A stretch of DNA of 64,000 nt from assembly GCA_964036665.1 (NCBI GenBank), contig OZ038526.1, positions 23,002,001-23,066,000 of the forward strand. The letters are read 5' to 3'. The position numbers and the translations under genes were made by a program. The notes beneath the pieces are model-generated. The model ran no database searches. It was not told where the DNA came from and saw only the letters and a list, made by a program, of their open reading frames with translations. The stretch is from Gordius sp. MW1. Its lineage: Eukaryota; Nematomorpha; Gordioida; Gordea; Gordiidae. Shown in pieces: positions 45,379-56,075 of this stretch (its first letter is position 1; every line of letters begins with the position of its first letter).

Positions 45379-48319
45379 ATGAATTATATTCAAATATTCT
45401 TACTCGTTGGAGGATTCGCATGCTTCTATGCCCAAGGTGTACTTGATTTTTATAATATTAATCTAATTTTTTTTCGTTTAATATCTAAAACCATACACAA
45501 ATATGTGTGTGTGAACTTTTCAATTATTTTTGCTGGTTTAACCAATAAAAATAGTTTTGATTTCATTTATTATTTAAAATGAATAAATATAATATATCTT
45601 TCTAATTTGTAGCTTTTGCATAATATTTAACTTCTCTAATCACTCATGAATCATAAATTTGAAAATTTAAATCTTTTATTATGGGACAGAAATAATAATA
45701 TGTTTTTTTATAATTGGCATTAAAGTAATAATTTGATTTAAATTTTATGTTCATGAGTTGAAATTTCTCTTTGCTCAATTGTTCTCTAACAAAGTTCAAC
45801 AATAAAAATCTACCGGCAAACTGTTTGCATTTTGGTAGAGTTTTTCGCGGTTTACGAATATGCTTTTACTTTTTAACTATACCTCAAGTATTTGAAATCT
45901 TTGCTGTCAAAGTTGATAAAAAACGCAATATTTGCGTTTTTTAGACGTCAACAACAAATTAACAGGTACAATTTTAATTTAAAAAATTTAATTTATAATT
46001 AAAGGGGATAAATTCCTGTTACCTTAATAAACATCAAATATTTGAAACATTTTAAAAACAAACCTTTGTTCATACTAGTTAAAAGATTATGTAGCGGGCT
46101 TTTATCAGGCCATACGTATATCTATGTCTGACCTGATCCCGTTAGGTTATATTATGGCCCGTCCCGTTGTTTTTTTTAAAGCAGAAGCCTGTCCTAGTCC
46201 GGCTCGCGGGCCGAGCACTGTGGGTCTCTTGAGGATAAGAAAAACAACACACACTTAATTCCTTAATTCCTAGTGTTGGCTACCTTAAGTCTGGGGCAAT
46301 TTGGCAATGTAATAAGATGGAGATAAGTTAGTTTTGAATATATATCAAAATTTAATAGATCGAGGGTAAAAATTTTTTTCCCTCTCCCCGTTTTTATAAA
46401 TCAAATTTATTAAACTGAATTTTACCAATTAATTTGTACTTTGTTATCCCTGTTTTAAGCAACTTTCACAGCAAATATTTTAAAAATTAAAATTATATTG
46501 TGTTCATCGTAAAACCTTTCTAGGATCTGAATACAGTTTGCCTGTTGATTTTATAAGTCCCTTTGTTCATTAGTGTAATTTGTTGATAAATCCATATTCC
46601 ATTAAAAATCAATTTACTCTTTGTAATTGTGTACCTTTATGTTAATTATAAATAACTTAGAGGCTCATACGTAGATATGGCTTAAATGTAACCCAAATGA
46701 AGAAAGTCATAAATTACAAAATAAGAAAAATAGAGTGATAATATCTAATATTAAATGTTTCGTATACACCTTAAGAATAATATAATGATTGAGTAATTTT
46801 TGATTTTACAATTAATATAAATACGTGTTCAAATTATTAGATTAAATATAGTGATTATTTTTATAAGACAAAACATTTAATTTTTAAAAATATTCTAAAA
46901 ATACTTATTTAACGTCCATTTATGTCTTTCGCAGAACCCCTTGATGCTGAGGGTAAGTTATCAGGTTTAACTTCACATATAGTTTTAAAAAGAGAAGAGT
47001 GAAGCAATTATTAATTTTGTCGACGAAGTTCACGCTAATATAATTTGGAACTTATTTCCAGAAAATGAAAAATCCTCTATCACAATATACATGGATGGTC
47101 CTTATAACGGGCTTGTTGAAATGTATACCTTAGAGGTTATATTAATATAACTTAATTTTTTTCCAAAAATTATACTTTAAAAATTACTAAACGATTATTT
47201 ATTAAAATGTTTCGATATTAACTTAAACTAGGTTACTGGGAGGAATAACTCGATAACCTATAAGTTTGCTTATAAGGCTACGTATATTTTGACCATTTTC
47301 ATATCTCATCTCAATGGTGTATCCTTTAAAAAAATAAGGCAAAACATTGTTCAAGGTAAAATAAATATTTAATGTTCGCGTACAAAAAAGTTATTTCTAG
47401 CTAATGGAAAATTGTTGAAAATTAATTTTGTTAAAGTAAATTGTCTTGGAGTATCATATGATTGGCCAGATCTTCCTAATGTTAAATCGCATCAGCTTAC
47501 ATGGTATTCGGGAAACAAAGTTCCATATTATGATACTACCGTGAGATTTGATTTATTAACCTAGACTATATTTTGCTAATTTTTTCTATACAGACATCCG
47601 CCGGCCAAACTAATATGAGCTTAAGTTTTGAACTGGTTGGATTTTATTACCTTGTAATGGAATTTAAATTCTACTATACGTCCAAAACGTTAAGCTTGAG
47701 AACTAGAGTTTCCATAGGTTAATTTATATACTTAATACATGGTTACCAAGATGTATAATCTATTACAATATAGTTTTGCTACCATTCATAAATTATGTTA
47801 CTTTCCTATATCTCATATATATATATATATAACCTGCTAAAAAAACATAAAATTTTATTTTTCTACGAACACGAAAAAATGTTTTCAATTGGAGCTTTAT
47901 TTATTAAAACCTTATAAGAACTTAATTTATAAAGAATTATGTAAAGATTAAACAACCAAGACGTTAATAAATATGTTAATATTACATTGTGTATATTAGG
48001 TATTGAGACATGCCCCATTATAGAACGCAATCTTAATAATGACGGAAGGGTATTAAACTTTAGCTGTAACGCAGTTGAGACGAAAGAGGGCTGTGTCCAA
48101 AATATTATTATGACATATCAGGATAAAGGACGATTTTATCAATTTTTCTACAATATTGAGAAAAAATGCTTTGTAGATATGGAAACCTATATATTGGATT
48201 ATGGCAATTTTACTGAAATAACTGTAGTCAGAAAAAATGGATGTATCAATTTTGAACAAACTTTTAATTTTTCCAATACTGATATCGATGCAGTGATGAA
48301 TGAAATAACTTCAAAATAA
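45379..48319 (+). CDS. Novel secreted protein, seven exons, two tandem modules
   Basis: I do not recognise this gene. The exons read are 45379-45436, 46935-46952, 47062-47135, 47232-47355, 47401-47540, 47594-47717 and 48000-48319 (TAA). All are GT..AG with phases 1,1,0,1,0,1, and sum to 858 bp (285 residues). Residues 1-19 (MNYIQIFLLVGGFACFYAQ) form a signal peptide. Exons 3+4 and 5+6 each make a module bounded by phase-1 introns and split by a phase-0 intron; exons 4 and 6 are both 124 bp and end in a beta-strand-like stretch (ILTIFISHLNG; LVMEFKFYYTS). This suggests an Ig- or PKD-like sandwich duplicated in tandem. The last exon has five Cys and several N-glycosylation sequons (NFS, NFT). 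No transmembrane segment follows, so secretion is likely. It resembles a lineage-specific extracellular protein; the function is unknown. Confidence 0.85.
45788..46590. mobile_element. TIR element in intron 1 of the secreted-protein gene
   Basis: 45788-45850 (CCGGCAAACTGTTTGCA, GGTAGAGTTTTTCGCGG) and the reverse complement of 46500-46585 (CAGGCAAACTGTATTCA) pair over about 70 bp. A further copy of one end is at 31290-31560. The interior holds a GC-rich hAT-like fragment (46095-46240). It lies wholly in the intron 45437-46934 and accounts for more than half of it. Confidence 0.6.
46095..46240. repeat. GC-rich hAT-like fragment nested in the TIR element
   Basis: GCGGGCTTTTATCAGGCC, GGCCCGTCCCG and GGCTCGCGGGCCGAGCACTG, then GTGGGTCTCTTGAG, follow the style of the hAT ends at 33622-34366. 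Confidence 0.45.
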
Positions 48320-48544
48320 TTGTTTTTACATTCATTCCATTGTTATATTTCTTAAAACCCCTTAATATGCACATGATACTGATTGACCTGGTATTGCGAT
48401 CTTGTATTTTTTAAAAAAATTTTATTTGAACTAATAATTGTATTTACAATTTCTTAAAAATTCATTCTTCTATTTTGGTATTGTTATCTTATCGTATATC
48501 CTCTTAATACTGATTCATCTATTTTTGCAAAACAACAAATTATT

Positions 48545-48945
48545 TTCTAAGTATTTTATTCAAATTACTAAGTATTTTTAGCTCATTGCTATATTCATTT
48601 GCTAAGTATTTAATTCGTTTGCGAAATTTTTTAGAATAATTCTAAGTTTTAAATTCAAATGCTAAGTATTTTATTCATTTGCTAAGTATTCAAATAAATG
48701 TTGTCAAGTCTTTTATTGTTTTGCTAAGTATTTTGCTTGTTTACTAAGTATTTTATTAATTTGCTAAATGATTAAATTATATGCTAAGTATATAAATATA
48801 TTATGCTAGGTATTTAAATTATTGCCAAGTGTTTAAATAAATTTTGCCAAGTTTTTAAATTATTTGCTAAGTACTTAAATAAATTATTCAAAGTATTTAA
48901 TTATATGCCAGGTTTATAAATAAATTATGCTAGGTATTCAAAAGA
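48545..48945. repeat. Minisatellite of ~22-bp units, GCTAAGTATTTAA type
   Basis: About sixteen imperfect copies of TTTGCTAAGTATTTAATT. Units drift from CTAAGTATTTTATTCAT at the left to GCTAGGTATTTAAAT and GCCAAGTTTTTAAAT at the right. It begins about 225 bp after the stop of the secreted-protein gene. Confidence 0.8.
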
Positions 48946-49162
48946 TTTTATAAATACAATAAATCTCAACAAAAATGCTATAATGTACAACAATAAAAAT
49001 AAAACAGAATTTTGTTGTACCTGCCAAAATAAGTCAATCAATAAATCAAGATACAACAATCAGAATAGGTAACTGGGCCTCCTGAGGATTTTAAAGCAAA
49101 ATTTTAAGGCCTTGTCCATATCCTTCCTTGAAGAAAGCCATATGTGGCAAAAGGGTCATTGT

Positions 49163-50634
49163 TGATGCGGAAAAACCGAGAAAAATCTCGGTCTCGTCTC
49201 GAAAAGCCGAGACGAGACGAGATGAGAATTTGAAAAATGGAGTCGAGATCAAGACGAGAATTTTGATGTCGAGACGAGACGATACGAGATTTTTTCGGCG
49301 AGATCTCGACTTTTTATTGATCATTAGATTTTAGTAAATTATTGTGCTTTCTGATTTGCAGGATTTACATTTAAGGTATTAAGTGTAAATCAATATATAA
49401 TGTATATTTGATATTAAAAGAATTCCGAAGTGTTGTAAATATATTTTTTCAAAGAATTTAAAATTTGGCAATCATCACCTAAGTATGGTTGACTTTTAGG
49501 GTTTGTGAATAATTGTATAATATATTTATCACATATTTATATCCACAGCATTATTAAATATTACAAAGTTTAAGCTTAGAATGAGTTTTGATAGAATAGT
49601 AAATATTACTAAAGCATATTTGAATTTCGCAGTTACTAATCCTGCATGATGCAGTTATTATAAATTTGAACCTTAATAAGACATTATGTGAATACATAGT
49701 TTTGTCATATATATTACTTTTCACATTACAAGCTGGGTTGGCAGGTGCATTCAAATTTACTATAATTATTATAATTGTGTAAAAAATAAAAACACGAACC
49801 TATATTGCATTCGAAATAACTATTTAAGAGCAAAATTTAGTTAAGATTGGAAGGTAATTATTTGGAATATAAATTTAATTTAATGATTTTTGTCACAAAT
49901 TTAAATACGTGCACTTTTATTTAAAGTTTAAAACCTTATGTTCTTAATCCTATATAATGCTGCTTTTATTGTTGTTTTTATAACGTATTAATATGTACAA
50001 CTAGTTCACTTTGTTGTTTATAAAGCTATAGTGAACATGCAATATACACTATGGGCTATAATGAATGATGGTAATATCAATGGACTTAAACGTTGCCTTA
50101 AATATGTTATGGTCTACTTTGAAGCTTTAGCCAGGGTTAATAACGGGCCATAATTTGCTCAATTGTGCAACTAAGTCAACTATAAGCGAACTTATAATTT
50201 TCTCAGTCTATTTAGAGTTGACAAACACAGTGAATTTGATACAAATGTTATAGTTTGCCAGAACAATAAAATTTAATTTTCTATACTTCAAATTTATTTT
50301 TAGTTTGCACTTTCCATAGAAATATTTTCTTTATGAATTCTATAATATCTTTATGTTGTAAATGGGATGTCGTGTCCCGCTAAATCTTTAAGAAGTTTTT
50401 GTATTAAAGTTTTGAAAAAATATAAAAGTTTGCCATTTGGATTTTTTAAAAACTTATTTAATATTTTTAATAAAACGAGAAAGTTTTTTTTAAAAAGTCG
50501 AGACTAGACGAGAATTCTCGTCGAGACGAGACCGAGATTTTTCTAGACCGAGACGAGACGAGATCGAGATTTTTATAATTGTTCCCGAGACGAGACGAGA
50601 TTTTATACGAGACCGAGACGAGATTGCAACACTA
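49163..50634. mobile_element. hAT-like element with TCTCG-rich ends, copy 3 (inverted)
   Basis: Begins TGATGCGGAAAAACCGAG and ends GAGATTGCAACACTA, so it is reversed relative to copies 1 and 2. The flanks GTCATTGT and GCAATTGC agree at 5 of 8. The core word ATGTCGTGTCCCGCTAAATC is shared in reverse. It contains no gene. Confidence 0.75.
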
Positions 50635-50642
50635 GCAATTGC

Positions 50643-51799
50643 CCCTCATTTCACAATAATTACATTTGCAAGCATATAATAGGATTAACCTTGTTACATC
50701 CCTAAAAGGATATGATTTAAGAATTTGAAGGAAGGGGAATCATCAGGAATCTATTGAAATAATTGAGGGAAGATACTGGGAGATATTGGGGCGATCATAA
50801 GGCATTTAAATTAAGATGAATCTACCGCTTTAAAGGCTGTCCTCCCCAAAGGGAGTAGTTTTAAAGAAGGGAGAATCAGGAGCTACATTTTTATTATACT
50901 AACTGAGAAAAAAATATAATAATTATGAATGAATAAAAATCACACAACTCTCGATACCATATGTTGTGTATAAAAATCAATGATGCGTATTGATGTTGAT
51001 TAATAGGGGAAGAAATAACAAATACGTATAAGCGCGTGGGGGGGGGGGGGGGGTAAAGTAACACACACGTACTGGAAATTAAATAGAAAGTTAAATGTAT
51101 CACATAGTACTATGTTTTTATTAAAATAGGCGGCGAGATCAAAAAACTCTCACAGTCAACGAACTTGCAGTATAAATAAAGGAAGGGTGGGGAATCGAAT
51201 AAGTATGTCTGAGATAAGCAGTTTTACAAGGAATTGGGGGGAAATGCTTAACTTCTATACAATTAAAAATACGCGTACATCCGTATGTATATACGACAGG
51301 GGGGGGTGGTAGAATATGAGTATCTCCGGATGAATATGAGTATCTCCGGATACGACAAGCCTCAACACTAAAAATATGCAAACCCCTTATGGAAGCTAAA
51401 ATTGTCACAATAGAAAAGAAAAGAAGACAGGGAATACCTTCCAAAGCAAAAAAAACTTTGATAGTCCAATAAATATATGTATAAAGCACCCGTTATTATA
51501 ATTATATTTTGTTGTTGAATAAAATCTCCATCAATTATCCTATTAGCTATTTAAATTATTTTATATGTGAGGTTATTATAGAACATGAAGGGTATTTCTT
51601 CACTTACAAATAAATAATTATAATTTTTTTATTCAAATCTAATATAATTTTTTTTATATTATAACGATATAAAATTGAAATATTATAATTTTCAACTATA
51701 AATTTTGGTAGTTCATTAAAATAATTCCCATTAAAACTAAACTTCAAATTTTCAACTTTTTTGTTTCATAAATAAAACTTTGAATCAAAAGAAAACCTA
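50643..51799. other. Intergenic DNA with G-runs and a 20-bp tandem duplication
   Basis: A run of 18 or more G lies at about 51037-51054 and a shorter one at 51299-51306. GAATATGAGTATCTCCGGAT is repeated head-to-tail at about 51313-51352. No gene was seen. Confidence 0.45.
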
Positions 51800-51930
51800 G
51801 CATTTTTAAATTTAAAACCTAGCTCTTTTAAAGATTAAACATCTTTTAAAATAGTTAGCATTTAGATTTAAATACTTAGATTATTTAATAAAATACTTAG
51901 CACTTTAATTAAAATATTTAGCATAAATCC
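51800..51930. repeat. Short inverted counterpart of the 48545-48945 minisatellite
   Basis: AAATACTTAGATTATTTAAT, AAATACTTAGCACTTTAATT and AAATATTTAGCATAAAT are reverse-complement units of the minisatellite 3 kb to the left. The pair could be the ends of one larger element into which the hAT at 49163-50634 inserted. Confidence 0.5.
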
Positions 51931-52727
51931 CAAGCAATTTGTAATTTTTACTTGGCGGTTAAATAACACCCTTTTTGCAATCTTTTCGATTTAATATACT
52001 TTAGTTTGCCTTCCATAGTTTACAAGTTTAGGATTATATGTTGTTAAACCCTATAAAGATTAGTTTATTCTTTATATTTATAGTTTAAGTTACCAACAAC
52101 GGATAATCGCGAAACTGGCTAGATAATTTCCTGCAAATTAATGATGGCCGTTGCTTACTTCCACTTTGGCTGAACCTGGCCAAACACCAAAATCCATTTT
52201 TAATTTTGTGCCTGCAGGTTTTGGGTTTATGGTATCTAAACTTTAAATATACATTTTCCCTGCAAAAAAATTATTTTTTGGGCTAAAAATATATAACCAT
52301 CGTTCGTCTGCCAAAGATGAACCATTATGTTTTTTTCCGGGCCTCTCTTAATTCTTACTTTTTTGTGTATATTGGATAATGTATATATTTATCTGACCCC
52401 CTGCTTAGAGTTTGACCATTGTCACCGCTCCCTTCTTTGCACGTTAATGAAGTGGAAGCGTGTTACTGTTTGTAAACAATAACACACAAATTAACGAACG
52501 CGATGATTGCGCTCGGGAATGGAACGTTTAATAAATGCGTTTTTACATTTTGTTATTTATCACTCTGAATCGAGAATACATAGCCCAGGCCCTCTTTAGA
52601 AGCTCAATTCATTTTTGGCGATTAGACTTTCCTAATGGGATTGCCACTTTACCGACTAAAAGGAAATGCAAATGATGCATGCCTTAAAGTGGAATCAGAT
52701 GCATTGCTTAAAGATATATTACGCTTC
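51931..52727. other. Intergenic DNA upstream of the SLIMP-like locus
   Basis: An ATG at about 52636 opens a 35-codon frame (MGLPLYRLKGNANDACLKVE...) that stops inside the left TIR of the MITE. It could be displaced N-terminal coding sequence, but nothing proves it. Confidence 0.3.
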
Positions 52728-53111
52728 TGTTCAAAATAACGACAGTATCATAATACTGACAACCATTATATGTATAAAATATATAGAATTATATATAAGC
52801 AATTTCTACATACTAATTATAATATATTAAACACTAAATTATATAATTAACAAAGAAAAGTTATTATAAAATTACTTAATCTTATTAAGTGTTATATACT
52901 TGTGCATTCCATGAGGAGTATAGCTTGAAATATATTCAATACTAAATTATATAATTAAGTATTACAAGTTAGTCTGGTAAAGGGTGCTATATAATTAAGT
53001 GTATATAATAAACTATATGTAATAATATAAAAGCAATTTATACATACTTAATATATTAAATACTAATTTTTTATGGTTGTCGTTATTATGATACTGTCGT
53101 TATTTTGAACA
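52728..53111. mobile_element. 384-bp MITE with 38-bp TIRs, abutting the SLIMP-like ORF
   Basis: TIRs 52728-52765 and 53074-53111 start and end with TGTTCAAAATAACGACAGTA and pair with two mismatches in 38. No ORF inside. The last base of the right TIR is the A of the first in-frame ATG of the downstream sequence. A TSD was not resolved. Related ends occur at 24.5 kb. Confidence 0.82.
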
Positions 53112-54391
53112 TGATTCATATATTACCAGATAAGAGTGCGTTAAGCTTTTTTGTTAAACCTCGAATAAATTTTCGAGCAATTTTAGAACAATCCGCTCAA
53201 TATAAAATCAGTATTAATGAAAGAATCAACAAAGAGCATGGCAATGACTTAAATACTATTAATAAAGATGAGTTTGGTGAACTATTAAATTACATCCCTG
53301 CATACCTTGAATTAAAAAAATTATATGAAAAGACTACAAGAAAAGATAAGGGAATATCTCAACTTTGTAATGATATTGATCTTAAAAAGAACTTTAAAAA
53401 TATGGAGAACAAGATTCTTGGGTTGGCTATTAAACTTCCTAATTATTAAATATAAGTTGTCAAATAAAATTAACATTACTCTTAATATAAGTAATCTAAA
53501 AACAAATTTTTTATTTGACTGCCAGGTCAAGAAAACAAATTATATTCAAAATGAAGATGTTTTTATGGAACAATTCGAAGCAGAAAACATTATAACCGAT
53601 TATTTTAATAATATAAATCAACACAATCAGATCAAAAACCATATTATAACTTATTTTCAGGCCCTGATTTTATCAGAAATGAAATATGCAATCTTTGTGA
53701 TATACCACATGACAAAGTTAGTAAAAATTATAAGCTAAATGTAGGATCTTTACAAACCCTATTTAACAATGAAATAACTATTGACTGTCATGATTTAGAC
53801 AATATGCTTTTTAAATCATCTAATCTTATCTTAAGTCCATCTCCAATATATACACATCTTGCCACATTTATAAAATCAGCAACTGTTTGTGATGATTTTC
53901 CACTTGCTTTCTTTAATATTGGAAATATCTACCATAATATAGACACTGGTAACTTTGTACCAAGCCAATATTCAATCAGTGATATCCCATATCGAACACG
54001 AAATGCCAGTATATTTAGTTTGGCTTCTAACTCAGAAGAATCAAGCAAATTTTTAGAAATGTATAATCACATTTTAAATTTTTATAACTCTTTGAACATA
54101 TCTATTTTGACTAAAATTTGTGAACCATGGGAACTGGAAAGAGCTGAATCATTTAAAGTTAATTTTTACCTTAAATATCCAACATCCTCCCATCATATCA
54201 AATGTGGTTATTTATCAGATATAGGGGATTTTTTAAGCAAAAGACTAGCAATCATGGGAAAATATGCCACCCAAGGGGGAATTAATGAAGGAGATGGGAA
54301 AAAGCCTTCATCTTATTTTTTCCTTCATTGTATACATGGTCAAATTGCTAATATTCCTTTAATATCAATGGCTTTAGCAAATAAATTATAA
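53111..54391 (+). pseudogene. SLIMP-like (seryl-tRNA-synthetase-like) gene with two frame breaks
   Basis: SLIMP is a mitochondrial SerRS paralogue of arthropods, without aminoacylation activity, that partners mitochondrial SerRS. Segment 1 (53111-53449) resembles the SerRS tRNA-binding coiled-coil arm ending in KLPN. Segment 2 (about 53450-53640) continues in another frame (EDVFMEQFEAENIITDYFNN). Segment 3 (about 53655-54391) shows the class II fold: FPLAFFNIGNIYHNID, EESSKFLEMYNHILNFYNSL, ELERAESFKVNFYLKY, DFLSKRLAIM and HCIHGQIANIPLISMALANK. The motif 3 Arg (normally GRxLxAxLE) is absent, as in SLIMP. No usable intron explains either break, so this is a decaying gene, a retrocopy, or carries assembly errors. 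No presequence is evident. The family assignment is from memory and moderate. Confidence 0.68.
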
Positions 54392-54734
54392 GCTGTGCAT
54401 GCGTTAAAAGTATTTGCATTATTTATTTTTAATGTTGTCCCAAGGTGTTCTTCTGCCTTTAAACCATATTTAGTTGGGTGACAACTTTTAAAAGTCATGA
54501 TTTTATAACTCTATGGGAAAATTTAAATTTATTTAAGATTAATTCCTAATGGCTCAACCCTGAAAATAACTAACTTGGTATATATTTGTTTAAAAAGAGG
54601 CAAGAATACTGGAAATATTTATATAATAAGGTTCTGGACATGTTAAATAACCTTAGAATTAACTTTAATTAGTTGAAGAATCGGAAAATTGCCCATCACG
54701 CAGAAAAAAGATCGAAATTTAAGTTTATTTTTGA
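54392..54734. other. DNA downstream of the SLIMP-like locus
   Basis: AT-rich, no polyadenylation signal stands out (ATTATTTATTTTTAATG lies at about 54418). No gene. Confidence 0.3.
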
Positions 54735-55618
54735 TCCCATTTTTTCAACCCAAACCCGACCCGAATTTTTTTTTTAATTTTCAACCCGAATCCCACCCGA
54801 AAGCATTTTAAAATTTTCAACCCGACCCGCGAAGGCATTTTATAATTTTCACCCCGAACCCAGCCCGACCCGAAAGCGTTTAAAATTTTTAACCGAATCC
54901 CTTCCAAACCTGTTTCAAATTTTGGTATCCAACGCGAGAGCAAGAAAAATTGCTGCGTGCATGGGCGTAGCCAGAAGGTGGCAGGGAGGGGCGGCTGCCC
55001 CCTCCCTCTAAATCCAGGGAATCTGAGATATTTTATCAAATTACGGCTAAAATTTAAAAAATGGTTATTTTGTTCCTCCATTAATCATTATTGCCCCCCC
55101 CCCCTAATATTAAGCCTTGCTACGCCCATGAGGGTGTTTAAAATTTAATCGACAAATTGTGCGATTTATAAAACTGATACCACAGATTTTGATTACTGAA
55201 TTATCTTTGATATTTATTATAGAGATATATAAATATGATAGCATCTACAATATCGGGTCACATATACTTTGAAATATATAGTTTTGCCAATGAATCATTT
55301 AATAAATTTAAACTTACTCTTATTTATTTTTTAGAAGATTTTTACCCTCATAATCAATGTTCTTCATAGAATTATTATCGGGATTTGTAAATCTATGAAA
55401 AACAATATTTTTATTTGCTTTCTGAATATTAATTAAAAATATTATACATAATAACATTAATTTAAAAGATTTGTCCCGTGTATTTTGCAATGTAAGATTT
55501 ATAAACTTTGACCCGACTAAATCCAACCCGACTTGAAAGCATATTAAAATTTGCAACCCGACCCTACCCGAAAGCATTCAAAAATTTTCAACGGATTTCG
55601 GGTCACCCGTGCAGTTCT
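54735..55618. repeat. hAT-like element with AACCCGA-rich ends, degenerate
   Basis: 54735-54910 and 55500-55618 are rich in AACCCGACCCGAA words. The right end GTGCAGTTCTCTAA matches GTGCGGGTCTCTAA at 767-780. It is interrupted by a MITE (54960-55130) and ends where the intact hAT begins (55625). The boundaries are approximate. Confidence 0.5.
54960..55130. mobile_element. 171-bp MITE, GGCGTAGCCAG family
   Basis: CATGGGCGTAGCCAG and CTTGCTACGCCCATG are inverted ends. The interior GGCAGGGAGGGGCGGCTGCC is shared with the MITEs at 4780 and 42002. The flanking 8-mers do not match. Confidence 0.8.
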
Positions 55619-55741
55619 CTAATGCAGTGATTCTTAACCTAGGGGTCGCGACCCCCAAGGGGGTCGCGAGAAGTTTGCCGGGGGGTCGCCAAATTTTTTT
55701 AGAATAAAATAAAAATATTCAGAAAAGCTTTAGAAAAAATA

Positions 55742-55822
55742 GTCACCTTGCGATTCGAACTCGTTGCATTATGTTTGTTTACATTTACAAGACGTCGCTA
55801 TAACCACTCACACCATGCTGCT
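55742..55822 (-). other. tRNA-like Pol III promoter remnant inside the hAT element
   Basis: On the minus strand TGGTGTGAGTGGTTATAGCG resembles an A box, GAGTTCGAATCGC a B box, and CTTGTAA lies at the anticodon-loop position with a 4-bp stem. The T stem does not pair well, so it is a tRNA-derived relic (SINE-like), not a functional tRNA gene. Confidence 0.4.
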
Positions 55823-56075
55823 ATTAAATTACGTTGTGAAACTTATTATTTATAATGAAAATAATTTTTTGAATGGTAGATTTTTTTGCTGTTTCATAAT
55901 TTATTCATTTTCTAATCTTTAAAATAATTATCTTCATTTAATTTTACAATTCAACAAATTTAACTTCTGAAATTTAAAAATAAAGCGAACTTCTCACCAC
56001 AGACTTTGGATCGCAAAATAGTGCATTATTTCTTATATTGTTTGTTCATTTTAAATAGTTATTATATTCCATATT

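Noticed and set aside
51037-51054. G-quadruplex regulatory element
   Set aside because: A plain G homopolymer; length is prone to assembly error and there is no gene nearby.
53421-53522. Intron explaining the first frame break of the SLIMP-like sequence
   Set aside because: A GT at 53421 and AG at 53522 exist, but splicing would remove the conserved KLPN end of the coiled-coil arm, so a frameshift is simpler.
53321-53530. Antisense ORF at the SLIMP-like locus
   Set aside because: Shadow of the coiled-coil segment with low-complexity composition.
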